This document shows, one piece after another, positions 43,694 through 52,575 of a stretch of DNA of 64,000 nt. Below the pieces are notes generated by a model. That model saw only the letters and a list, made by a program, of their open reading frames with translations. It had not been told where the DNA came from and did no database searches. Where the stretch lies: assembly GCF_004168365.1 (NCBI RefSeq), contig NZ_CP035704.1:2790001-2854000 (forward strand), given 5' to 3'. Source of the stretch: Pseudolysobacter antarcticus. Lineage in GTDB: Bacteria > Pseudomonadota > Gammaproteobacteria > Xanthomonadales > Rhodanobacteraceae. Position numbers and translations under genes: made by a program. Every line of letters begins with the position of its first letter. The stretch's first letter is position 1.

Positions 43694-45766
43694 CTATTGC
43701 CCGACCGCCAGATGCGCGCCGAGCACATTCCAGTACCACAACATCGCGATGCTCGCGAGCATGATCAGCAGCACGAGTGTGTGGCGGAATTTGCGCCAGA
43801 ACGACCAGTAGCGGACTTTCCAGATCGACGGCCACAGAACGACGGCGAGCACGGTCAAGCCTGTCGCGGCGTAAGCCAACGCCACAGTCACGCGCAGCGG
43901 TGTGGTCGGATAGACAAACACGATATCGCTGCCGCCTGCGGCGATCTGCGCGAGCGTCACGAGGGCGGTACCGAGAAATGCGAGCCAGATCAATGTCGCG
44001 GCCACCAGCGCGGCGACGGCGCTCGGTGCGCCACGCCGTGAGCTGCGCGGTATCGGCAACGCGCGACGGCGCCAGACGCAGAGCAGAACGCCGATGCAGG
44101 TCAACGCGAGCAGCGCCATTATCTGCGCAAAGGTCGATGGCGCATCGAGCACACCAATGCGATCGGAATAGGTGTGCCCATAAGCGCCGGCCGTACCACT
44201 GATGCGACCCGTGGCATCGGCGAAAAACTGGATGTGCTGATCATTCTCAACCGAGCGGAAGCTCAACGCCCCATCCTGTACATAGCGTTTGGCCTGTGCG
44301 CCATCGCTGACGAGAAGATAACCCTCAGGCGTAATGCCGACGTCGACCACACTGTCGATCGCGGTGAAAAACTTTTCCAGCGTGGAATAATTGCGTCGCT
44401 CGTTCTGGTAACTGCCGACAAAACGCTGACCGCTGATAGCAAAATCCTTGGCCGGTTGCGGCAACGCGCTGGGGTTTGCATCGGCCAGAAAATGCTCGAA
44501 GATCAGGCGCGGCAACGTGGTTGCGAATTCGCGTCCGCTATCGGTGTTGGCCGAAACGAATACCGCAACTCCGGCTTCGGGCAGCACGACCATGTCCGAC
44601 AGAAAATACAAGGTCGCGCCGCCGTGTTCGAGGCTTTCGTAACGGCCATATGGTATGCGAAAAAATCCGTGCGCGATGCCGCCAACCTTGTCGCCGTTGC
44701 GATAGGTGATCTTGCCGAGTTCGTCGAAACTCGCGGCCGGCAAAATCGTCTTGCCATCTAGGCTGCCGCCATTCAAAAGCATGCGCATGTAGCGCGCCAT
44801 GTCGGCCGCCGTGCTCGATCCGGCGCCCGCCGGACTCAGCGCCGAAATGTATTCGAACGGCTCGGTCTTGAATCCGCCAGCGGCGCGATGAAATCCACTC
44901 GACCACGCCTTCGCCAGCGCCGCATCGACATGGCGCGCATCGCTCGCCGGCAACGGTTCACGAAAGGTAGTGTGCTGCATGCCGAGTGGCACGAGGATGT
45001 GCCGCTCGACATAAACCTCGAACGGCTCACCGGATACGTGCGCGACGATGGCGCCGAGCAGCCCGACCGAATAATTCGAATACACCGCATGCGTTTCCGG
45101 TTCGCGCACACGTTGCGGGCGATAACGCGCGAGATAGTCGTCGAGACTCAGCACATCCTTGCTCGATTTCTTGAACAGATGACCGAGTGCGCTGTCCTCG
45201 AAACCCGCGGTGTGGCTGAGCAGATGCCAGAGCTTGATCGGCATGTGGCCGTCATCGATCAGCTTCAGTTTTTCGGGCAGATAATTATTGATCGGTGCAT
45301 CGAGCTGCAACTTGCCTTGCTCAATCAACTGCATGGTCGCGATGTAGGTGAAGGTCTTGGAAATCGAACCGATACGAAACAGCGTCGAAGCGGGATCGAC
45401 ATCGCGCGGTGGATCGAACGCCGCAGTGCCATAACCGCGCAGCAGCAGGTCGCTGTTGCGATCGACCACGGCCACCGTGACACCGGCGATGCCATCCTTG
45501 GTCATGTAGGCGCGCACCACACCATCGACAAATTCGGCGAGCTGTGCCGGCGCGATCAGCGGTGCCGGCGTGATCACCACCGGCGTTGCCGGCGGCGCCT
45601 CGTTCGGCTTCGGCGACACGTTCGGCGCGGCAGTGGCAATCGCTGCGACCGGCGTCTTGTGTGGATCGGGCGACGCCGCGATTTGCGCAAACGCCGCGTC
45701 GTTAGCAAACAACAATGAACCCAGCAACAAGGTGGCGGCGCAGGCCGCGATACGAGCGAATTTCAT
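43694..45766 (-). CDS. Exported serine hydrolase (beta-lactamase/DD-peptidase fold) with C-terminal membrane domain
   Basis: A 690-residue protein. The signal peptide ends near AAFA (about 27) and an Ala/Pro-rich linker runs to ~72. The class-C-like hydrolase domain has S134-x-x-K137 (GSISKTFTY), the YSN triad (AVYSNYSVGLL, about 228) and a HGG-type third motif (SLEHGGATLYF). Residues ~555-690 hold four membrane helices. This layout is shared with D-aminopeptidase- and esterase-like proteins of the beta-lactamase 12 family. It lies 48 bases downstream of a D-aminoacylase-like lipoprotein gene on the same strand and is likely co-transcribed with it. Confidence 0.87.
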   Translation of the reverse strand: MKFARIAACAATLLLGSLLFANDAAFAQIAASPDPHKTPVAAIATAAPNVSPKPNEAPPATPVVITPAPLIAPAQLAEFVDGVVRAYMTKDGIAGVTVAVVDRNSDLLLRGYGTAAFDPPRDVDPASTLFRIGSISKTFTYIATMQLIEQGKLQLDAPINNYLPEKLKLIDDGHMPIKLWHLLSHTAGFEDSALGHLFKKSSKDVLSLDDYLARYRPQRVREPETHAVYSNYSVGLLGAIVAHVSGEPFEVYVERHILVPLGMQHTTFREPLPASDARHVDAALAKAWSSGFHRAAGGFKTEPFEYISALSPAGAGSSTAADMARYMRMLLNGGSLDGKTILPAASFDELGKITYRNGDKVGGIAHGFFRIPYGRYESLEHGGATLYFLSDMVVLPEAGVAVFVSANTDSGREFATTLPRLIFEHFLADANPSALPQPAKDFAISGQRFVGSYQNERRNYSTLEKFFTAIDSVVDVGITPEGYLLVSDGAQAKRYVQDGALSFRSVENDQHIQFFADATGRISGTAGAYGHTYSDRIGVLDAPSTFAQIMALLALTCIGVLLCVWRRRALPIPRSSRRGAPSAVAALVAATLIWLAFLGTALVTLAQIAAGGSDIVFVYPTTPLRVTVALAYAATGLTVLAVVLWPSIWKVRYWSFWRKFRHTLVLLIMLASIAMLWYWNVLGAHLAVGQ

Positions 45767-45813
45767 GACTATTTCCCTTTCGCGGAAAACGGGGATGGCA
45801 TACGAAATGATGG

Positions 45814-47529
45814 TCAGTGTGCAGCGGGCGCGACATAACCCGGGCCGCGCACGACACGTCCCGGCATCGCGCCGGTATGTTCACCGTTGCGCAACACCTG
45901 CACGCCGTTTACGAGGACATCGCGCACGCCGCTGGCGAATTGCTGCGGCTGTTCGTAGCTCGCGTGGTCGGCGATCGTAGCCGGATCGAACACCACGATA
46001 TCGGCGAAATAACCCGGCGCGAGGTGACCGCGATCCTTGAGCTTGAAATTCTCCGCGGGCAACGCCGAAAGCCGGCGGATCGCATCGGGCAGAACCGCGA
46101 CATGTTCATCACGCACATAACGACCGAGGAAACGCGCAACGTTGCCGTAGGCGCGCGGATGCGGCTGCAGTTTGGCGAGCACACCTTCGGGCGCGTACGA
46201 GCCTTCGTCGGAACCGAGACTGACCCAGGATTGGCTCAGCCCGAGTTTGACGTTTTCCTCGGACATGATGAAAAAAATCGTGTCGATGCGTGAGTGATCC
46301 TCGATGATCAAATCGACCGCCACATCTTCCGCCGACGTGCCACGCAGCGCCGCAACTTGCGCCAGCGTCTTGCCGGTCAGCGGCTTGAGTTTTTCGCTGT
46401 TGAAGCCGTTCAGCAGGATATGTTCCGGCCCGCCGGTGGCGTAGCAGATATTTTCCCAACCGTTGCCGGGGCGGCGCATTTCAGCGACTACACGCGCGCG
46501 AATCTGCGGTTGTTTCAAGCGCTCGATCCACGCGTCCATGCCGCCTTCCTGCAGCGCCGTATCCATGCACGCATTGAGACCAGTGCCGCCCGCGGTGTAG
46601 GCGTACATGTTGGCGCTGACCGACACGCCTTGCGCGCGCGCCGCCGCGATGCGCGCGATCGCCTGCGGCATCTTCGACCAGTTGTCGCGACCCGCAGCTT
46701 TCATGTGGTAGATCTCAGCGTGACCGCCGCTGGCGCGCGCGATACCGATGAGTTCATCGATGCCTTCGAGCAGGCGATCACCCTCGCTGCGCATGTGCGA
46801 AATGTAACCGCCGCCCGACTCCGCCGCGGCCGTGGCGAGCGCAGTCAATTCGGCGGTCGTCGCATAAGTGCCAGGCGCATAGATCAGCGCCGAACCGACG
46901 CCAAGCGCACCTTGCTGCATCGCTTCGCGCACAAGATTCTGCATGCGTCGCAACTCGTCTGCCGACGGCGCGCGATTGGCATCACCGAGCACATTCTGGC
47001 GCACCGTGGTGGCGCCGACAAACGACGCGACATTGGTCGACACGCCCTTGTGCTGCAAGAATTCGAGGTATTCGCCGAGCGTGGTCCAGGTGATGTCGTA
47101 TTTGATATCACCCTGCTCTTTTTTCATGTCGGCTTTAATCGCATCCGTCAGCGGGCCGTACGACCAACCCTCGCCGAATACTTCCAGCGTGACGCCCTGC
47201 ATCAGGTCTGATGAGGAACGTCCATCGGCGATGAGGGTATCCGTCGCCCACGACAACATGTTGATGAAACCCGGTGCGACCGCCAGACCCGACGCGTCGA
47301 TTTCGCGCGTGGACTGGGCCGCATGCAAGTCGCCGATCGCGACGATGCGGTCGCCGCGCACGGCAACATCGGCGATGCGCCCGGGCAATCCGCTGCCATC
47401 GTAAATCGTGCCGTGGCGAACGATCAGATCGTAACTGGATGGCGACGTGATGCGTGCGGTCGTTTGACAACCGCCAAGCACAAGGATCAGCAACAGGCTC
47501 GGCAAACCCCGTCGATAATTGGATGGCAT
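45814..47529 (-). CDS. D-aminoacylase-like amidohydrolase lipoprotein with altered metal motif
   Basis: A 571-residue protein with lipobox LVLGGC (Cys21). The amidohydrolase domain resembles N-acyl-D-amino-acid deacylases: GTIYDGSGLPGRIADVAVRG, GYISHMRSEGDRLLEGIDE, AEIYHMKAAGRDNWSKM and SLGSDEGSYAPEG. The usual PGFIDxHxH/D start of the metal site reads PGFINMLSWATD (residues 87-98), so both early ligands are replaced. Later His and Asp ligands remain. It may use one metal or have a changed activity. The neighbouring serine hydrolase suggests a shared role on D-amino-acid peptides in the envelope. Confidence 0.82.
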   Translation of the reverse strand: MPSNYRRGLPSLLLILVLGGCQTTARITSPSSYDLIVRHGTIYDGSGLPGRIADVAVRGDRIVAIGDLHAAQSTREIDASGLAVAPGFINMLSWATDTLIADGRSSSDLMQGVTLEVFGEGWSYGPLTDAIKADMKKEQGDIKYDITWTTLGEYLEFLQHKGVSTNVASFVGATTVRQNVLGDANRAPSADELRRMQNLVREAMQQGALGVGSALIYAPGTYATTAELTALATAAAESGGGYISHMRSEGDRLLEGIDELIGIARASGGHAEIYHMKAAGRDNWSKMPQAIARIAAARAQGVSVSANMYAYTAGGTGLNACMDTALQEGGMDAWIERLKQPQIRARVVAEMRRPGNGWENICYATGGPEHILLNGFNSEKLKPLTGKTLAQVAALRGTSAEDVAVDLIIEDHSRIDTIFFIMSEENVKLGLSQSWVSLGSDEGSYAPEGVLAKLQPHPRAYGNVARFLGRYVRDEHVAVLPDAIRRLSALPAENFKLKDRGHLAPGYFADIVVFDPATIADHASYEQPQQFASGVRDVLVNGVQVLRNGEHTGAMPGRVVRGPGYVAPAAH

Positions 47530-47593
47530 ATTCGGACTCCCCAGTCAGTAGCAGAGGATAGCGCGATGCGGCGATCTGCCCAAGGGTCTTGGG

Positions 47594-48805
47594 TCAGAAA
47601 TTTTCGTCCGGCAAATCGCCGAACAGCCAGCCGGTCTTGGTGCCGCTGAGGGTTTTTGCCATGTGATATTTCGCGATCGGCGCACGACAGATCGGCCCGA
47701 GCAAGGCATCACGCAAACCGCTTGCAACGCGCGAATCGGATTGAAAAAAAGGCGTCAGCCATTTGCTCGCGGTCTGGTAATAACGCAGATGCGCATGGCG
47801 TTTTTGCGAGTAGCTTGCGAGCGCTGTCGGGATGTCGTCTTGCGCGGCCAGACACTGCGCCAGAACCGCCGCATCGACCAGCGCGAGATTCGCGCCTTGC
47901 CCGAGTTGCGGACTGGTCGCATGCGCGCAATCGCCGATGCACACCACGCGTCCGTCGTGCCAGTGGCGCATGCGTACGTCGGCATAACTCGCAAACGTCA
48001 GTTGCTCGGGCGAACGGATATGCGCGAGCACCGACTCGATCGGCGCGAGTGCCAGCACATCGTCTTTCCATGCCTGCAAACCTTCATTGCGCCAGTGCGC
48101 CAAGCGATCCGCGCGCAGGCTCCAGAACAGGCTGATCACGGGCAGATTTTTTTGCTGATACGCATACCCTGTGGACATCAGTCCGAGCATTTGTCCGGCG
48201 TGCCGAAACCATTGGCGCAAGACGCCGCTAGTCACACCGTCGTCGGGAATAATCGCCCACAACGCGCCCCACGGATATGGCGTCACGGTCTGCGGAATGG
48301 ACAGCGATGCGCGCAGCGATGAGCGGGTGCCGTCGGCAATCACCACACCATCGAATTCGCCAAGCGATGTGTCGTCGTTGAACAATTCAACGCTGTCGGC
48401 GTGATGAAAAAAACGCGTCACCGCGGTTGCGATGCGCACCTCGATAGCCGCAACCAGCACCGCCTGCCACAACACTGAAAACAACGTGCCGCGATGCAGA
48501 CCGAGGCCGAATTGCTGCGCATCCCAATCGTGATAACGCACGTCGAGCACGGTGCGGCCATGTGCATTGGTGCCGAACAAACGATCGTTGCGCGCGCCGT
48601 GAGCGAGAATTTCATCGAGCAATCCGAGCGCCTGTAAAACACGCATTCCCGCCGGTTGCAGAAGAATGCCCGCACCTACTGCGGTGGGATTATCGACGCG
48701 CTCGAACAGCGTAATACGATGGCCGGCGCGTGCCAGAAATAACGCGCTTGCCGCACCTGCCGTGCCGCCACCGATGACGGCGATATTGCGTGTGCGCGGT
48801 GGCAT
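47594..48805 (-). CDS. FAD-dependent monooxygenase (aromatic hydroxylase family)
   Basis: A 403-residue flavoprotein. The FAD-binding GxGxxG is at the N-terminus (IAVIGGGTAGAASALFLARA), followed by the conserved Glu/Arg of the first strand end (FERVDNPTAVGAGILLQP). The second FAD motif is GDCAHATSPQLGQGANLALV (about 293-312). This is the salicylate/3-hydroxybenzoate hydroxylase-like group; the substrate is unknown. It lies 13 bases downstream of the CDF transporter on the same strand. Confidence 0.88.
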   Translation of the reverse strand: MPPRTRNIAVIGGGTAGAASALFLARAGHRITLFERVDNPTAVGAGILLQPAGMRVLQALGLLDEILAHGARNDRLFGTNAHGRTVLDVRYHDWDAQQFGLGLHRGTLFSVLWQAVLVAAIEVRIATAVTRFFHHADSVELFNDDTSLGEFDGVVIADGTRSSLRASLSIPQTVTPYPWGALWAIIPDDGVTSGVLRQWFRHAGQMLGLMSTGYAYQQKNLPVISLFWSLRADRLAHWRNEGLQAWKDDVLALAPIESVLAHIRSPEQLTFASYADVRMRHWHDGRVVCIGDCAHATSPQLGQGANLALVDAAVLAQCLAAQDDIPTALASYSQKRHAHLRYYQTASKWLTPFFQSDSRVASGLRDALLGPICRAPIAKYHMAKTLSGTKTGWLFGDLPDENF

Positions 48806-48818
48806 GAGCCGGCAACGA

Positions 48819-49847
48819 TCAGTCGTGACACTGAATATCTGGGCAAGCCTTCAGCTCGATCTGCACAGTGGCATGGCGGATCTGGTAACGCTCGTGCAAG
48901 AGCTGCTTGATGTCGCGCAGCACCTGGTCGCTATCGATTTTTTCGGCGTCGGTGCTGGTCGCAAGCCGCACATGCAAGGTCGCCATGTGGGCGCCGCCGA
49001 CGAGTTGCCAAAAGTGCAAGTGATGCACGTCTTGCACAGCGGCGACATCCTGCAACAGTGTTGCCGTGACTTGCGCATGATCGATGTTATCCGGCGTGCC
49101 TTCGAGCAGGATATGCCCCGAGCGTTGCAGCAAACGCCACGCGCCACGCAGGATCAACAGCGATACCAGCACCGACAAAATCGGGTCGGCCTGCAGCCAG
49201 CCGAAATAACGGATCAGCAACGCTGCGACCACCGCGCCGAGCGAACCGAGCAGGTCGCCCAGCACATGCAGATTCGCACTGCGCATGTTCAGATCTTCAT
49301 CGCCATGCGCATGACCATGATCGCCGTGCGCATGCGGTCCGACATGCAACACACGCAGCACCAGCGCATTGATAACGAGCCCGGCTAGCGCGATCCAGAA
49401 CATCACGCCGGACAAGATCGCTTCCGGCTTGAACAGGCGCATGCCGGCTTCGGTGACGATCCACGCCACCAGCAAAAACTGGATCAGCGCATTGCTGTAG
49501 GCGGCCAGCACTTCGAGGCGGGCGTAACCGAAACTGCGTCGCGCATCGGGCGGACGTCGCGAAAAATGCGCGCCGGCCCAGGCCAGCAGCAACGCTAACG
49601 CATCGACCAGCATGTGGCCGGCATCAGCGATCAACGCGAGCGAGCCCGACCACCAGCCGCCACCGGCTTCGACCAGCAAGGTGATCAAGGTGAGGGCGAA
49701 TGCGAGTAGCAGACGGGATTCGTTGCGCGAGGTCGGCGCCGGATCTTTTATGGCCTGATTTTTTATGGCGCGATCTTTTATGGCATGCGCTGCGTGCGAT
49801 GCATGCGGATGATCGTCATCGTCATCGTGCGAATGCGGCGTACTCAT
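48819..49847 (-). CDS. Cation diffusion facilitator (zinc/cobalt/cadmium exporter)
   Basis: A 342-residue protein with six membrane helices. Its His/Asp-rich N-terminus (HSHDDDDDHPHASHAAH) and central loop (HVGPHAHGDHGHAHGD) fit the CzcD/ZitB type. Transport-site residues are in ALIADAGHMLVDALALLLAW and NLHVLGDLLGSLGAVVAAL (the HxxxD and DxxxD pairs). It moves Zn2+ out of the cytoplasm against protons. It is close to a Zur-controlled zinc uptake locus, giving opposing zinc functions side by side. The cytosolic N-terminus contains a threefold IKD/N repeat. Confidence 0.92.
   Translation of the reverse strand: MSTPHSHDDDDDHPHASHAAHAIKDRAIKNQAIKDPAPTSRNESRLLLAFALTLITLLVEAGGGWWSGSLALIADAGHMLVDALALLLAWAGAHFSRRPPDARRSFGYARLEVLAAYSNALIQFLLVAWIVTEAGMRLFKPEAILSGVMFWIALAGLVINALVLRVLHVGPHAHGDHGHAHGDEDLNMRSANLHVLGDLLGSLGAVVAALLIRYFGWLQADPILSVLVSLLILRGAWRLLQRSGHILLEGTPDNIDHAQVTATLLQDVAAVQDVHHLHFWQLVGGAHMATLHVRLATSTDAEKIDSDQVLRDIKQLLHERYQIRHATVQIELKACPDIQCHD
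49742..49786 (-). repeat. Three 15-base tandem units in the CDF gene
   Basis: GATCTTTTATGGCCT, GATTTTTTATGGCGC and GATCTTTTATGGCAT lie in direct tandem. On the coding strand they give the pattern AIKDRAIKNQAIKDP near residues 22-36. Being a multiple of three, copy-number change would not break the frame. Confidence 0.9.
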
Positions 49848-49983
49848 TTTGTGGATCGCCAGCGGCGGATAAGGAAGCTCATGCTAGGCAAAGTCGGCGC
49901 CGTTACACAATCACCTGCGTCAGCATGACCATGCGTTTGATCGAACATTCTCAGCAAAAATAGAGAAGTATTACGACGACGTT

Positions 49984-50418
49984 TCAGTGAACGCAAAACG
50001 AATCGTGTACATGCATCTGCACGTGCGAGAGACGCAGATTGATCAGATGCGCAATCGTCACCAGCGTGCCGCCGGTTGCCACCAACAAGGCATGTGTCGT
50101 GCTGCCGGCATGGCCATCGAGCGCGGAGCCGGTCCACAACAAAACCAGGCCCGGCAACAGAAACCAGAACGCGCGAAAAACGTGATGGCGGCGATAACCG
50201 ATAATGAGCGTCACCGATGCCAGCACCGTGGCGAACGCGATGAACGCGTGCTCGAAACCGTGATCGGCAAGAAATGTCAGGCCGAGCGCCGGCAGCAATG
50301 CAAGTACGAACGGCAATGCCGCACAATGCAGCGCGCACAAAAACGCCGCTGACGCGCCGAGCCGATCGGCGAGACGGATCAATTTTCCCGGTGGCTTGGG
50401 TGATTGCGATGGCTGCAA
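49984..50418 (-). CDS. MerC-domain membrane protein, probably Zur-regulated
   Basis: About 144 residues with four membrane helices. The first helix carries the Cys-x2-x-Cys-type metal residues (ASAAFLCALHCAALPFVLAL). The C-terminus is His/Cys-rich (HVQMHVHDSFCVH). MerC-domain proteins transport or handle metals and occur in Zur regulons. The start is uncertain: a TTG at 50418 has GGAG 6 bases before it, whereas the ATG at 50457 would place the Zur palindrome inside codons 1-5. It is transcribed away from the zinc ABC operon. Confidence 0.78.
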   Translation of the reverse strand: MQPSQSPKPPGKLIRLADRLGASAAFLCALHCAALPFVLALLPALGLTFLADHGFEHAFIAFATVLASVTLIIGYRRHHVFRAFWFLLPGLVLLWTGSALDGHAGSTTHALLVATGGTLVTIAHLINLRLSHVQMHVHDSFCVH

Positions 50419-50442
50419 GAAGATCTCCGGCACGACGTTGTG

Positions 50443-50455
50443 GTTATAATATAAC
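50443..50455. promoter_or_regulatory. Zur-binding site
   Basis: GTTATAATATAAC is a perfect 6-1-6 palindrome equal to the core of the gammaproteobacterial Zur box (consensus around TGTTATAATATAACA). It lies between the MerC-domain gene and the ABC operon at 50572, positioned to repress both when zinc is plentiful. No other site of this type was noticed in the window. Confidence 0.88.
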
Positions 50456-50571
50456 ATATACGTTGTCGGATTGACTACTGCCCGTGCCGATGCCGATTGT
50501 CGATGGCACAGCGGCAGGCAAGAGTACGCAATCGCCGCGACGTATCCCCGCAAACCCCGTAGGCTAGTACG

Positions 50572-51306
50572 ATGACCGAAAAACCTGCCACCGATTCCAT
50601 CATCACTCTGCGCGATCTGCGTTTCGCGTGGCCGCGTGGTCACGATGTGCTGGAGATCCCGCTGCTGCAGGTCGCTCGCGGCGAACGCCTGTTCCTGCAA
50701 GGTCCGAGCGGCAGCGGCAAAAGTACGCTGCTCGGTCTGCTCGGTGGCGTGCTCATTCCGCAACACGGTAGCATCGAGGTGTTGGGTCAATCCTTGGAAA
50801 AATTTTCGGGATCGCTGCGTGATCGTTTCCGTGCCGATCATATCGGTTTTGTGTTCCAGATGTTCAACCTGCTGCCGTATTTGAGCCTAATCGAAAATAT
50901 CACGCTGCCCTGCCGTTTTTCGCCGACCCGCGCAAAACGCGCGCAGGCGAACGGTGGTTCGTTGCAGGACGAAGCGACACGCTTGCTGCGCGAGCTGGGC
51001 CTCGACGCGACCGCATTAAATCAGCGCTCGACCAGCGAGCTCAGTGTCGGCCAGCAACAACGAGTTGCGGTGGCGCGCGCGCTGATCGGCGCGCCGGAAA
51101 TTCTGATCGCCGATGAACCCACGTCTGCGCTGGATAGCGACACGCGGGTATCGTTTCTGAAACTGCTGTTCGACGAATGTACAAGAGTCGGCACCACGCT
51201 GATTTTCGTCAGCCACGATCTCGGCCTCGCGCCATTGTTTTCGCGCACACTCAAACTCGCAGCGATCAATCGCGCTGGCAGTTTTGCGACGGCCACCGCA
51301 GCATGA
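50572..51306 (+). CDS. ABC transporter ATP-binding protein, zinc-responsive operon (PA4064-like)
   Basis: A 244-residue MacB/LolD-type ATPase. Walker A is GPSGSGKST (44-52), the Q-loop lies in IGFVFQMFNLLPYLS, the signature is LSVGQQQR, Walker B is ILIADEPTSALD and the switch His is in FVSHDLG. With the permease and the DUF3299 protein it matches the Zur-controlled operon PA4063-PA4066 of Pseudomonas aeruginosa, described as zinc-responsive. Its gene end overlaps the permease start (ATGA). The Zur box lies 117 bases upstream. Confidence 0.9.
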   Translation: MTEKPATDSIITLRDLRFAWPRGHDVLEIPLLQVARGERLFLQGPSGSGKSTLLGLLGGVLIPQHGSIEVLGQSLEKFSGSLRDRFRADHIGFVFQMFNLLPYLSLIENITLPCRFSPTRAKRAQANGGSLQDEATRLLRELGLDATALNQRSTSELSVGQQQRVAVARALIGAPEILIADEPTSALDSDTRVSFLKLLFDECTRVGTTLIFVSHDLGLAPLFSRTLKLAAINRAGSFATATAA

Positions 51307-52562
51307 CCTTGCTTCCGCTCGCGTGTAAAAGTCTGATCAATCGCCGTTTCGCGGCGCTGCTCACCGTGCTCACAATCGCCGTGAGTGTGACCTTGTTGCT
51401 CGGTGTGGAAAAAATCCGCAGCCAGGCGCGCGACAGTTTTGCGAGCACGATTTCTGGCACCGACCTGATCGTCGGCGCGCGTTCCGGCCCGGTCAATCTT
51501 TTGTTGTATTCGATTTTCCACATCGGCGATGCCACCAACGATGTATCGTGGCAGAGTTATCAGGAAGTCAGCGCGTCGCCGCAAGTAGCGTGGACGGTGC
51601 CGATTGCGCTGGGCGATTCGCACAAGGGTTTTCGTGTGGTCGGCACCACGCCGGAATTTTTTTCGCGGTATCACTATGGCGCACGTCACGAACTGGTGTT
51701 CGATGCCGGCAAGCCGTTCGACGATGTCTACGACGCGGTGATCGGCGCCGAAGTCGCGGCCAGACTCGGCTACACGCTCGATCAGCAAATCGTGATCGCG
51801 CACGGCATGGGCGCGGTGAGTTTTGTCGAGCACAAGGACAAACCGTTTCGCATCGCCGGCATCCTCGCGCGTACCGGCACACCGGTGGATGCGAGCGTGC
51901 TGATCAGCCTGCACGCGATCGAGGCGATCCATATCGACTGGCAATCCGGCGCACGTGTGCCGGGCCAGACGATCTCCGCCGACGACGCGAAAAAAATGGA
52001 TCTCACGCCAAAAACCATCACGGCGTTTTTGCTCGGACTCAAGTCCAAGGTGGCCACGTTCGGCTTGCAACGACAGATCAACGACTACCGCGCCGAACCG
52101 CTGCTGGCGATCCTGCCGGGCATCGCCCTGCAGGAATTGTGGGGCTTGGTCGGCACCGCGGAAAACGCGCTGCTGATCGTCAGCGCGCTGGTGGTGATCG
52201 CCGGTTTGCTCGGCATGCTCACGGCGCTCGTGACCACACTCAACGAACGTCGCCGCGAGATGGCGATCCTGCGTTCGGTCGGCGCGCGGCCACGCGTGAT
52301 TTTTGGCTTGCTGGTGCTCGAAGCGGCTTTGCTGACCGTGCTCGGCATCGTTTTGGGCGTCGCATTTTTGTATCTGGCATTGGCGTTCGCGCAAGGCCCG
52401 ATCGAATCACATTACGGTATCCTGATCAGCCTGAATGCACCGACCTTGCGCGAGCTGTTATTGATCGCGCTGGTGGCCGCAGGCGGAGTGTTCGCGGGCA
52501 TCGTGCCTGCAGCGCTCGCGTATCGCAATTCGCTGGCCGACGGCCTTTCTTTACGACTTTGA
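51303..52562 (+). CDS. FtsX/MacB-type ABC permease (PA4065-like)
   Basis: A 419-residue protein from the ATG at 51303, overlapping the ATPase stop by 4 bases. The first membrane helix is near residues 18-36 (AALLTVLTIAVSVTLLLGV), then a ~240-residue periplasmic domain, and three C-terminal helices with the FtsX-core sequence NERRREMAILRSVGARPRVI. It resembles MacB/LolC-type mechanotransmission permeases rather than classical ZnuB importers, so the operon may act on proteins or metallophores rather than on free zinc. Confidence 0.9.
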   Translation: MTLLPLACKSLINRRFAALLTVLTIAVSVTLLLGVEKIRSQARDSFASTISGTDLIVGARSGPVNLLLYSIFHIGDATNDVSWQSYQEVSASPQVAWTVPIALGDSHKGFRVVGTTPEFFSRYHYGARHELVFDAGKPFDDVYDAVIGAEVAARLGYTLDQQIVIAHGMGAVSFVEHKDKPFRIAGILARTGTPVDASVLISLHAIEAIHIDWQSGARVPGQTISADDAKKMDLTPKTITAFLLGLKSKVATFGLQRQINDYRAEPLLAILPGIALQELWGLVGTAENALLIVSALVVIAGLLGMLTALVTTLNERRREMAILRSVGARPRVIFGLLVLEAALLTVLGIVLGVAFLYLALAFAQGPIESHYGILISLNAPTLRELLLIALVAAGGVFAGIVPAALAYRNSLADGLSLRL

Positions 52563-52575
52563 ATTTGAAACATCG

